A stretch of 64,000 nt of DNA, from positions 6,205,001-6,269,000 of the forward strand of contig NC_091972.1 in assembly GCF_036711975.1 (NCBI RefSeq), written 5' to 3'. Origin of the DNA: Onthophagus taurus. Its lineage: Eukaryota; Arthropoda; Insecta; Coleoptera; Scarabaeidae. The notes under the pieces are model-generated. The model was not told the origin of the DNA. It saw nothing but the letters and a program-made list of their open reading frames with translations, and ran no database searches. The position numbers were made by a program, and so were the translations under genes. Positions 46,027-56,760 of the stretch are shown here, in pieces. The first letter of the stretch is position 1. Each line of letters opens with the position of its first letter.

Positions 46027-49000
46027 ATGAAGAGTTATAATTTAAGAGTTAAAAAGCAACAAACTTTAGAAACAAAACGAGTGCCTTTAAAAGATTATAC
46101 TAATGTTATTAGTGCAAGAAGTAGAGGAAATGTGAGTAAAACAGCCGAAAAAGATAATTCTTGTAGTCAGTGTTACATGAGAAGAAGAAAATCTGGGAAA
46201 AATCATTACCAAAGTCAGACTAAACAAGTTTTAGATGATATAAGGCAAAGAAAGTGCCAAGTTGTTTTAGATAAAGATAAATCAATTGAAAATAAAATTA
46301 TTAAGATGATTGGTAACAAAACTATACAAAAAGATGATAAGAATGAAAAAAATTATGGAAATTTATGTTCTGATACTACTAAAGATACTCAACAAAGAGT
46401 TCATGCTCCCAAACCATGTCAAGTTATATTAAAGAGAGACAAATCAATTGAAAGAAATGTAATAAAAACGTTTGGTATTAAAATTATGCAAGAAGATGAT
46501 AATGTAACGAATAAAAATAGGAATAAAATGATGGGTTCTTCCAATACCAATAAATTTATTCAAAAAAGTGTTGAGACATTAAATGAACCAAAAGAGAACA
46601 AGAAAAATAGAAATTTGAGACAAACTAATCTTTCAGATTTTCCCACAAAAAGACAAAAAGGTGATTTTAAACAGAAGGTAGGTTCTTCTGATAATAAAGG
46701 TGTTCATAGAAATTTACGTAAAAGAAATAGTAAACAAAACTTTGCTGAGGAATCATTAAAGGAATTGCAAGATGAACCAAAATCAACTAATGATAATAGT
46801 ATAGATAAAAGGCCAATTTATAGACGAATGTCTCAATTTAAAGAACCAAAAGGGAAAAAGAAAAATGATGTTTATGCCTTTGATTTTTCATTGGAAAATG
46901 ATACTAAATCACCAAGTAAACGAAAAAAGAAGAAAGGGCATTCCTTAAACACAAGTTTACCTTTTGAAAGATATATGAAAGAAATGGTTAGAAAGTTAGA
47001 TGAGAAACATGACAAAGAAATGGGTAAAAATAAAAAAGGAAATGTTAAAAAAGCTGAGATTAATAATAAACCTAAGGTTAAAATTAATCGAAAGGATAAG
47101 AAAATAAAAAATGTTAAAAATAAAAATATAACCACAGAAATTGTTTTATCCAATTTATCAAATAACCAAAAAGAAAGTGCAAAATCACCTGAAATAGATA
47201 AAATTAAAATCATTTCAAGTATAAAAATAGTTCCTTTGATATCAAAAAACATTGGAAATGAAAAACAGTTTACATCAACACCTTTACATGAAAGATATTC
47301 TTCTCCAAATATTTTTGAATCCGAAAATAATGAAGAATATGAACCAACAACTGATTTTGATCAGATTTCGTTAAATAAAACGCCAAATATAAATCGTTTT
47401 CAACAGTTAAATACTCCAATGTCTCCAATTGTTGATAAAACAAATAGTGTTGAAGCCAGTCCATGGAGATTTAACGTAGAAGTAAGAAGAAATCCACATT
47501 TTCTTCAATACAAACGATCACTTCTACCGAATTATAATCAAGACATGGTTCTTGATAGTACTTTAATTGAAAAACGATCCTTTTCTAAATCAACGAGTGA
47601 TTTTAATGTTAGACCAATTCCAAAACAAACTAGTATTTTAAAATACGTTTCTGGTGGAAAAAATCTTGAAAATTTTGATTCAATGAATTCAATGCATCAT
47701 TCGAGTTTATTTGATGCACACGATTTTATTAGTCCAGAAAGAAAAAGAAGTTTGGAAAATAAAGAGAATAAAATTATTGGAAAAAATGTTAATGTTGCTA
47801 AAAGAAATATTTTTGATATTTCAAATAATTCGAATAGTTTTGAAGAAAATATTAATTTTGTAACAAAAAGGCTTCCAAAAAGAAACATACTTGGTCCTAA
47901 AATAGACAACGAAAAAAATATAAATAACATCTCAGAAATTGATGGTGAAGAAAACTTAAATGAATCATCTCTAAACTCCTCCTCTTCTCAATCAAAATCC
48001 GATTTCTTTGGTTTTAATGTTTCCGAAATTACGCATCAATCTAATCAAAATACACCCCGGAGAATGGAAGATATTATTAAAAAACTTATTAAAGAAAAAA
48101 AGAAAGTTTGTTTTGTAGTAAATGAGACTAAAAAGAATAAAATATCGTCCGACATAGAGGTGGATGATGATAATGCAGAAAAGAAATTGGAAGAAATTGG
48201 ATTTTTTGACTATCAGGATAAAGAGCCTGAAAGAAATTTCGATTTGGATATGATTAAACAATATAAACGTAGACATGGAAAACGGCGAAGATCTCCTTCA
48301 CGTTCCGGTACAGAATCCGAAGATGATGAGGAATGTACGCGGAAGAGGAGAAAAAAGAAAAATGAACGAACTAAAGCAGAAGTAAGTTTTTTATACAGTG
48401 AATTTCAGTTCAGATGCAATACAGGGTGTCTCAGCGAGACCGCTCATTAAACGTTTCTGGGGTTCTGGCCAAAATCTCTTTGACTAAAATATTTTCAGAT
48501 TTCTAGCACTTCCGGTTATACCGGAAGTCGCCACCTATTTAATTTTTTTAAATGGAACATCCTGTATATTTTTACATATTTGGATTTGTCTGTTTTCAAG
48601 CTTTATAAATAACTTTACTTTTTGCAATTTGATTCGGCTGTTCTCGAGTTATTCGAATTTTTTTAGAAAAATCTGCTCCAGCAGACATTTGTTAAAAAAA
48701 TCAGAGAACACTCGATTTTTGGGATATCATTTTAGGATTCAGAACATGCTTAAGCAACATGATGGAGTATGTTTTGGTGCCACTTTACTATGGCATTAAC
48801 TGGCACATTTCTTTTCGAAATTTGAAAGTACCATAACTTCATTTTTTTAAATGGCACCCCCTATATTTTATTACTTAGTCGTCTTCGGTGTCTCATTCTA
48901 CATCTTTTATATCCCATGTATGTATGGATGGTGGAGTGCGTAATTTTTACGCGCGCACTTAGGCCCCAGTGGGCCCCTTGTGCATTCTCCCTTGGGGTCT

Positions 49001-51004
49001 TGAGGTGGTGTGAGAGAATATCTCGTTAGGTGACGATACCGCTTACTCGTTGCCAATGACGAGTTACCGCCGCCCCAACCTCTACGCCACATATGTCCCA
49101 TACCTAACATTAGTAGTTTGGGAGATTATTAGGGTTTTTTGAAAAATACAGACATACAGGGTGGTTCAGTTTTTAATTGGGAAACTTTACTAGGATGTAG
49201 TACTTACAAAAATAACACAAGTCTTTTCTACTGGTTAAGAACTTATTTTCAAGCATACCTTAAACTTCTTTAGCGCCCTCTAAGGGGATGAAATTCACCA
49301 CCCGCTTGATTTTTTTTATGAGAACTTTTTAACGCTATGGAATGTTAACATAAAAAAATATGGGTTGTAAAGCTCATTTTTTAGTGGTACTTTTAGGTCT
49401 CTTTAGTATTTTCCTTAAAGTTAATAGTTTCCGTGTAAAAAAATAAAATATCGTGCCATGTATCGCTATGTGCCGCCATGTTGAGCTAAAATTATTCTAA
49501 AAGTTGGCTCTGAGAACTTGTAAGTTTCATTTACGGTGAATCCTCATAATTGTTGATGATTATTAATAATTTTTGACTGTTATTAATCAAGAGTATCAAT
49601 TTTTGATACTCTTGATTAATGAGACTGACCTCAGATTCTCGTTATTTACATACTTGTGTCTCAAATTTTCTGTCTTACGTAAATGTCTTTCGATATTTAG
49701 GAATGTTTTTTGTATCAGGTTGTCTTTACTTACAATTTGTTTCCATAGGCACCTACGATTAATGAAAACATTCCAAAATCGAGGTTGTATCTTTTTGTAA
49801 ATATCTCAAAAATGATGCGTTTAATCAAAAATTTCTAAGAGTGAAAATAATTTTTAAATGAAATAGGCTTTTAGAATCAGTTGGAAAATTTAAGGGTTTA
49901 TGACATAATAAAACAGTTTTAATGAAATAACCTTTGTGAACATCCTGTATAGCATTGATCCCGTCGTTCGATATTTCCAACAGTGATCTTAAACGATGTC
50001 TTATGATAACATTCCACTGTTTGCCAAACTTAGTATTTCTAAGATAAATCATATTGAAAATATTTAAGAAAATGTTTGAAAATTTCTTAACTTTGAAGGC
50101 CCATATCTTAGCCATTTATGGTTTTAGATCAAAAATTTTTACACGAATCGTCATCATTTTCACTCTACTATTTGTAATCAAAATGCCACGACTTACAGAA
50201 ACATCCCGTATTTTTATTAAACGAAAAGTAGAACTAACCCTAGAACCAGAACCATTCGGGTATAGCTATGCATCTCTTAAGACCTCTGAACCTGAATGTT
50301 TCTCGTTCTAGTTCGTGAAGTGTTAATTCTAGTGACAGTGCTAGGTAGCGCTAGTTAGCATTAGATATCACTGTGTCTAAAGACGCACGGCTAAACCCGA
50401 AACTTTTTACTTCTAGGTCTACTGTTAGTTCTAGTTTTGCGCTAGCACTATCACTAGAACTAATACAAGACCTAGAACTAGAATCATTCGGGTTTAGCCA
50501 TCTTGAGAGACGTGCGACGAAATCCGAATATTTCTAGATTAGGGCTAGTGTTAGTTGTAGTATTGCACTATTACTAGAACTAACACAAGACCTAGAACTA
50601 GAATCATTCTGGTTTAGCCGTCTTGAGAGACATGCGACTAAATCCGAATGTTTCTAGATCTAGATCTAGTGTTAGTTCTAGTTTTGTAGTAGAACTATTA
50701 TACAACCATTCGGGATATTTTCCAAGCAAAACTTTTCCTTTGCAAAACTACCCAATGTCTGTACTATTAAGCTATGTTGCATTTTATGTGGGACAGTAGT
50801 TTCGTAAATATGGTTACTTCATTCATATATTGCGAGTTATATAAAATTCCCGGTATATCAGATTAGTTTGTATTTCTACTTATAACATTTTATTAATAAT
50901 TATTTTTTTTATAGGAAGCTGCAGCTGAAAAATGGTATTCAGAATTCAATAAAATGTGTGACGAGGTTGATAAATTCCCATTGGAAATCGAAAAAGTCAA
51001 ATAG
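46027..51004 (+). CDS. dmt: Dalmatian/sororin-like sister-chromatid cohesion protector
   Basis: Two exons, 46027-48381 and 50915-51004, give 814 codons. The joined C-terminus reads EAAAEKWYSEFNKMCDEVDK then FPLEIEK, which matches the sororin C-terminal signature (W, a helix ending in an acidic EXXXF, then hydrophobic-IE). An FGF motif (FFGFNVSEI, residues 661-663 FGF) fits the Pds5/Wapl-binding motif of sororins, and a KEN box (579-581, RSLENKENK) fits APC/C-Cdh1-controlled turnover. The rest is long, Lys/Asn/Ser-rich and disordered, as in insect dalmatian, which combines sororin and shugoshin roles. A repeated module starting CQVVLDKDKSIE (from residue 77) and CQVILKRDKSIE (from 131), and a SPWRFNVEVRRNPHFLQYKR block (478-497), are visible. 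Sororin protects acetylated cohesin from Wapl until mitosis. The long exon's open frame past 48381 is intron read-through. Confidence 0.78.
48900..49130 (-). mobile_element. Probable 3' end of a non-LTR retrotransposon or similar repeat
   Basis: A GC-rich block quite unlike its surroundings. On the minus strand it is open over 67 codons, ending TPPQDPKGECTRGPLGPKC and a few more residues, with several Gly-rich stretches. The word ACTGGGGCCTAAGTGC (minus strand, near 48965) recurs almost exactly at about 36708 on the plus strand, showing that it belongs to a dispersed family. Which family it is remains uncertain. Confidence 0.45.
49582..49620. repeat. Perfect hairpin, 18-bp arms, 3-base loop
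   Basis: ATTAATCAAGAGTATCAA at 49582-49599 is followed by TTT and then its exact inverse complement TTGATACTCTTGATTAAT at 49603-49620. It lies in the dalmatian-like intron, so it would form a stable stem in the pre-mRNA. It may be an internal part of the neighbouring repeat. Confidence 0.95.
50225..50863. repeat. Foldback repeat family, locus D, with the conserved arm
   Basis: From about 50225 to 50700 at least three palindromic units made of GAACTAGAATCATTCGGGT, TTTAGCCGTCTTGAGAGAC and ATGTTTCTAG words occur. From about 50709 to 50863 comes the non-palindromic arm shared with locus C, ending AAATTCCCGGTA. An additional word, GGTAGCGCTAGTTAGCATTA at 50344-50363, is shared with locus E near 60374. 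The element ends about 50 bases before the last dalmatian-like exon. Confidence 0.88.
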
Positions 51005-51560
51005 GTTTTATTTTTTAAAAAATATACATATTCTTTTATAAATATTACTTTTAAGGAGTGAAGCTTTAAATAACCGAATTATGACGATAATGACTTTTTA
51101 TTGGGTTATGTTCTTATTACTGTATATTTTTAAGTTATATTTCTTGCATATTGGTTTATTTTAAACATAGAATTGTATATTATTTTAATTAATATAAAAA
51201 ACGGGTTGAAATTGTAATTTCGTATTATCTGTCTTGTATACATATTGTATAGATAATAATATTAAACATTCAAGTATCATATACACATAATTGTTATTAA
51301 TTCATTTTGTAAAAATTGTAGAATCTTTTAAAACCTTTGGAACATGTTAATGTTCTTGGTTAATTAAAATGAGTCATTTCTAATTTGTAACCTAACCCAA
51401 AAAAAATATTTTTAAATAATCCTAACTCGGTTATTTTTATAAATAAACCCTACATGTTTGAGTGATTATTTTTTTATAATATGTATTTGAAATGCTTTAC
51501 TTATCTTTTAATGTTTTGTATTATAATGAGTGTGTACATTTAGTTCAGATTTATTAACAT
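51005..51560 (+). other. 3'UTR and downstream flank of the dalmatian-like gene
   Basis: AT-rich, with several AATAAA-like words on the plus strand (for example ATAAATATT, AATAATATT and AAATAAACC), so the polyadenylation site cannot be placed. Nothing else is seen. Confidence 0.45.
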
Positions 51561-51723
51561 CTATTTAAGTACAAATATATATATTTGAAAAAAATTCTTT
51601 AATTTTTTAAAATTATCATCATTAAAAAGAATTGCTGGCTGGTTATTATAACAACAATTTAAAATTTCTCTTTCACGCTTCTCAGCATTTGCAATGTCAA
51701 GTTCTGCCGCATTGAAAGACATT
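51561..51723 (-). CDS. Doubtful small open reading frame, 53 residues
   Basis: It starts MSFNAAELDIANAEKREREI and continues with CCYNNQPAILFNDDNF before an AT-rich end. The first 40 residues have a mixed, protein-like composition, and the ATG follows AGGAGGGTTCA on the minus strand in a GC-richer block. I recognise no family. It could be the first coding exon of a minus-strand gene, the end of one, or chance. It is convergent with the dalmatian-like gene. Confidence 0.25.
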
Positions 51724-51755
51724 GAACCCTCCTCAACTTGGCGAACGTAAAGCAA

Positions 51756-54700
51756 GCGTTCAAGAAGCCAACCGAGCTTCTCATTTTAACATAGAACAAG
51801 AAGCGTTACCCGCGGTATCCGTGACACTCACCGCTTCTCTATCGTATTTCTACTACTATATCATTTTGTTCGTGTTGGCTGGTGAAAGTGATATTCACCA
51901 CATTTAACGAACCAACCATATACGTTATTCGTTTACCCAGATTTCAAATGTCGACCTCGAATCATTGGCAAACCGAAAAATTATAACCGATTTTCTTTCT
52001 TTTTTTAATAGCTGATGGGTTGGAAAGTTTTTCACACGTGCCATCTGTTACAATTCTTCATTTAATAATGGTTAACAATTTTTAAATAAAAACGGTTTTA
52101 TATTCTTGTTTTGATATAAATTTAAGTATAAATTCTATAAATATCCACATAGTTGTGTTTCGATTTGTTAATAAACCAATCACTTTGTTTGAAGGCCACC
52201 TTTTGGTGGTGTTCCACTTCTCGTGGCTTCCGTTCTATGGCCCCAATCTTGTTTGGAACGGTCGAACAACCTCGAAACTTGGGTGTTAAAGTTGTTATCG
52301 TACAAACGATTCACTTCATTTTCTTCTATTTATATACATCATTTACAAATAGGTAATTATAAGTATAATTATCATATTAGATTTCACGCGCAGTTCCAGT
52401 CTCCTAAATGCTGAAATTCGTCTGTTGTATTCCATGATTGAAAAGGTAGCGATGAATCTCCTTTCTCGCATTCACAAATTCATCTAGAATCTTTCAATTA
52501 TAAAGGAAAAGTAGCTTGTAAAACCGTGTAAACTGCGCTTTATAATTTACAAACGACAAAATGGACTATATTTTTTTTTAGGTTACCCGTGCGTTTTCTG
52601 AAAAAGTCTTTGACATTACGAATACTATGTTGCTACCCCGATGGATCTCTATGGTTTTTGCCATTCTTTGGTAGTAATTTCCCGTTCTGGCTAGTGGCTT
52701 GGTGGCTTTCAAATCAACCGTGTATCCCTCTGTTAATGATGCGAGACTGCTAGATCTTCTCGTCTGGTTTATGGAATTTATGTATGCTGGGTTCTTCTTT
52801 GCTTAGATAATAACTTGGTTTGATGTTGCAGACAAGTCTCAAGATACATATTTTGCCACATATCTAGCTGTGATGCGCACATCAGGAGCAATAAACCAAA
52901 TAGTGGATATAATAAATCTTAAAAGACTTTTCTGCACTACCATTTGAAGAAGATTTTTCTGCCAATAACTGTTCTGTTTATTTATTATTCATCAACTTTC
53001 TTCCTTCCTGCAGTTGTATACCTTTTGACACTCTCTGGTACTTTTTAACACTTTTAACAACATATTTACCACTGCATGACACTACATGATACTTGAAATC
53101 ATAGAATTGAAGACTTTTGGAACTTGCTTTGAGAAATATTTTCAGACACATTGCTTTACTTGTTCGTATAAATTGCGCTTTAGACTTTTAGGAGCAAAAA
53201 AAATTAATGTAATAGTTGAAAAGTCCCAAAAAAGTAGCTACACGTACTTAAAAAATAACATTCCTCTAGAAATAGGATTTAAAATATAGGACTTAGAAAT
53301 ATTCCTTCAGAATGTTCGTTATTGCGTCTTCTGAGCAACAGTTTTGACAGAATCTTTTCTTTAAGTTTGGAAACTGAAACTGATAACTTGTCCAAATGTT
53401 TATGGAATAATGACTACTAAAAATCTGGATCAACTTAAAACTAAATCTTGACTTTGTTACAACTTTCTCTTAAACAATGCAATTAATATCATACCTAAAA
53501 AAAGATTTACTACGATGTTTTTTAAGATAGGTACGGTTATTTTCCATTGTTATTTTCACTTTTCTAAAAACGTTAAGGTTTATATGATAACTAAATAATG
53601 GTAAAGTTAAAATGCTTGGTTTATTATTTACTATAATCCTATTGTTTAGCAATAAATAAATAAAACGTACAAAAATAAAATTTAAATATTCGTAAATTAG
53701 TTACGTAGACTAAAAATGCTGATAAGATGACGACATAAGGACATTTTTCTGGTCTCAAAGTCTCAAACTTAAAGTTCTGGGCGGAATTCCATAGAATAAA
53801 GAAATATCGTTTAAATACGAATTCGTTCGATTCAATAGACGGCAAATTGCATTTACATTCCATTTCAGAATCGATGAAAGTGTGCGCACACTTTCAGTTT
53901 GTTGGATTCGATATTTGGTATTCAGCGAAAGCGTGCGTTATGTATATTTTTTTCAGAAACAAATCTTAAACGTTTAATTTAATCTTGTTAACATGTACGG
54001 TGAAATCAAGAAGGAAGAAGGAAATTTATTCAATTAACTTTGTTTTGTAGCTACAATTTTTTTGTGATTAGAAAATTTCATATGGTAAAGAGTAAAATAA
54101 AAGTTACTAAAGTCGTTGATGTTATCTTGTACAGATTTTTTTTTAACTACAACATTTTCGCTTAAGTAACTCTGTTGGTGATGAGGTGATGACCTGTTAT
54201 GGTGTAATAACAAGAGGAGACACTACCGTTACTAGAATCGAGTTCTTCATGGATATATAGTAACCAGGAAGAAAGTCCGGTTTGAATGAAACGGGTTGCG
54301 GTTAAAAGCGAATGGCAGACGTTCGCTTTGAAAGAACGAAAACATAAAATGGACTCCTAAAGTGGAAAGCTGTTTAACTCTTTTTGCGGAGTTAATTGAA
54401 ATGAGCCAGGTGAGTTTTTATTAAAAAGACCAAGCGATCACTAACCTATTTTAACAAGATATAATAAGATATAACCATGATCTTTCCTAAATATCAAATT
54501 TAATAAATAAAATAATCGTCTTTTCGTTATAAACAATTTTGTTGTTGTTAACCTGTGTAAAATAGTACAGTGAAAGTTTGATAAGGAGAACACTGACCGT
54601 ATCGAGGTCACATTCTAAATTCATGAACAATTAACTTTTTACGCTTCGTGTTTCGCGATCTCGTTGACATTTCGTGTGCTTTCAACGAGTTAAAATTATT

Positions 54701-55162
54701 TCACATCTTCAGGTTATCTTAAAAATCTTTTTTTTCTTTTACACGTTTTTATCTTACCTGATATCGAAAGTTTTTATAACTTTAATAAGTACAATTCTAA
54801 ATATTTTAAACTTTTTCATTTATACTTTTTAAGTTATAAATTTATAATTATATACGTTCACCGAAGCTTTAATAATAAATTTAATGTCTTTGATTAGTAT
54901 CGCCATCAGGGGAGAAGATTAAAGAGGAACTAGAGCGGAAATTTCTCTTTTTACATCCGTTCTCGATTCGGTTTTCAACTTTAAACCTTCAATTTCAACT
55001 TGTACTTCAATTGCAATGATTGATTTTCTTTATTTGCCCTTGAATTCAAAACCATCAATTCGATTAATTCAATTAAGTTCGATTTAAGTTATATCCTATT
55101 CTGACTTCTGGATAGGGGTTTTCTATTATCGATAGCTTTAACTTAAAACGTAATTTATTACA
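51756..55162. other. Intergenic stretch, no gene recognised
   Basis: Some GC-richer patches (51720-51900, 52185-52310, 54180-54420) lack coherent frames and could be regulatory or untranslated exons. A 22-bp perfect palindrome lies at 53875-53896. The many short frames here have no recognisable content. Confidence 0.4.
53875..53896. repeat. Perfect 22-bp palindrome
   Basis: TGAAAGTGTGC followed by its inverse complement GCACACTTTCA, with no spacer. A partial echo, GCGAAAGCGTGCG, follows about 30 bases later. It could be a dimeric transcription-factor site or a recombination-prone cruciform; nothing in the surroundings decides this. Confidence 0.9.
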
Positions 55163-55688
55163 TTATAATTGTGTTCCCAAAAAAGAATCATCACTATATG
55201 ATCCGTCCAACTATCATCCTATCTTCCTTCTTGTCATTGGTAAGATCTGCTGTCTCAAATAAAATACCTTCGTACCAGTTTGACTTTCAGTCTGTTAGAT
55301 CTACGTCCCACACTCTGACTATGCTGATTTCCAACTTTCAAATGACATGCTTCCAAAAACGTCATTCTGCGGCACTGTTCTTGGATATTCGAAAAGCGTT
55401 CGATTCAGCGTGGCATCGGGGACTCCTATACAAGCTTAATAAGACTAAGAAGCACTTCTCTCGCAGATTTTCCCCTCAGCAAGGTCTTCCCGAAGGGATC
55501 CCGTCTCACCAATACTCTACAACGCTTTTTGCTGCGATACAATGACAACCCAAATACTTTTGATTTGCCTTACGCTGACGACACCACTTTGTCGCAAGTT
55601 GCAGGCGCTGATTCAATCTACAGAGAGCTGACTGCAGAAATGGTGACTTCAAGTAAAGCCCTCCAAAATCTCCTTCTTCCACCGTAAC
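55163..55688 (+). pseudogene. Jockey-like LINE reverse transcriptase, broken
   Basis: In order along the plus strand: PKKESSLYDPSNYHPI (the PSNYRPISLL block of non-LTR RTs, one frame), then YQFDFQSVRSTSHTLTMLIS and AALFLDIRKAFDSAWHRGLL (RT blocks with the first catalytic aspartate in FLDI), PQQGLPEG (the PQGS block, damaged), and in yet another frame LPYADDTTLSQVAGADSI, which holds the YADD catalytic pair. At least two frameshifts and several substitutions make it dead. Endonuclease and C-terminal parts are missing. It ends about 50 bases before the satellite array. Confidence 0.92.
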
Positions 55689-55735
55689 TATCCAATCCAC
55701 GGCCATATTTTGTTTACCAAGTTGTAAAACTACGA

Positions 55736-56760
55736 ATTCATCTAATTTTCATATTTTCGTATTTATCTCGATATTTTTGCATCTGAGAGCAAAACTGAAA
55801 GAGAGCAATATTATTCAGAACAAAATTTGCTACAACTTTTGTTCTAAAAGTTTTTTTGTAGTATGCTTCAAATCCAAAGTGTTACTATCAACAGTACATA
55901 AAACTACACATTCATCTAATTTTCCTATTTTCGTATTTATCTCGATATTTTTGCATCTGAGAGCAAAACTGAAAGAGAGCAATATTATTCAGAACAAAAT
56001 TTGCTACAACTTTTGTTCTAAACGTATTTTCGTAGTATGCTCCAAATCCAAAGTGTTACTATCAACACCATGTAAAACTACACATTCATCTAATTTTCAT
56101 ATTTTCGTATTTATCTCGATATTAATGCATCTGCGAGCAAAAGTGAAAGAGAGTAATATTGTTAAGAATTAAATGTGCTACAAATGTCGTTCTTAAAGTT
56201 TTTTTGTAATATGCTTCAAATCGCGAACATTACCTACCATGAACAAGTAGTAAACACGCATTCATCTAATTTTCATATTCTCGTATTTTTCTCGAAAGTT
56301 TTGCATCTAAGAGCAAAAGTGAAAGAGAGCAATATTGTTCAGAACAAAATTTGCTGCAACTTTTGTTCTAAAAGCTTTTTTGTAGTATGGTCCAAATCCG
56401 TAGTGTTACTATCAAGAGCATGTAACATTACGAATTCAACTAATTTTCATATTTTTGCATTTTTCTCGATATTTATGCATCTGCGAGCAAAAGTGAAAGA
56501 GAGCAATATTGTTAAGAATTAAATGTGCTACAAATGTCATTCTTAAAGTTTTTTTGTAATATGCTTCAAATCGCGAGCATTACCTACCATGAACAAGTAG
56601 TAAACTACGCATTCATCTAATTTTCATATTTTCGTATTTATCTCGATATTTTTTCATCTGAGAGCAAACCTGAAAGAGAGCAATATTGTCCAGAACAAAA
56701 TTTGCTACAACTTTTGTTCTAAAAGTTTTTTTGTAGTATGCTTCGAATCCAGAGTATTTT
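55736..56760 (+). repeat. Tandem satellite: six units of about 174-177 bp, two alternating types
   Basis: The word ATTCATCTAAT (or a one-base variant) begins units at 55736, 55910, 56084, 56260, 56434 and 56611, giving periods of 174, 174, 176, 174 and 177. Each unit holds TATCTCGATATT, GCATCTGAGAGCAAAA and GAAAGAGAGCAATATTG words. Units 1, 2, 4 and 6 continue CAGAACAAAATTTGCTAC. Units 3 and 5 continue GTTAAGAATTAAATGTGC and end ATTACCTACCATGAACAAG. The order is therefore A A B A B A, a dimeric higher-order pattern. Because 174 is divisible by three, long open frames cross the array; they are not genes. Confidence 0.95.

Larger units (their letters stand above)
48382..50914 (+). other. Intron of the dalmatian-like gene, largely repeats
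   Basis: The intron begins GTAAGT and ends with a T-rich tract and ATAG. It contains a repeat-like block from about 48424 (CAGGGTGTCTCAGCGAG...) to about 48870; a GC-rich minus-strand block at about 48900-49130; a second block starting ACAGGGTGGTTCAGT near 49151; a perfect hairpin at 49582-49620; and foldback locus D at about 50225-50863. The final coding exon is only 90 bases away from these repeats. Confidence 0.8.

Noticed and set aside
46872-48276. Several Phe/Leu-rich minus-strand frames
   Set aside because: They are antisense shadows of the Lys/Asn-rich dalmatian-like exon.
48382-48450. Open continuation of the dalmatian-like first exon
   Set aside because: It lies after a GTAAGT donor and runs into a repeat; the true continuation is the exon at 50915 with the sororin signature.
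55777-56522. Two long plus-strand frames (131 and 115 codons)
   Set aside because: They are the satellite unit read repeatedly; 174 is a multiple of three, so one open unit keeps the array open.
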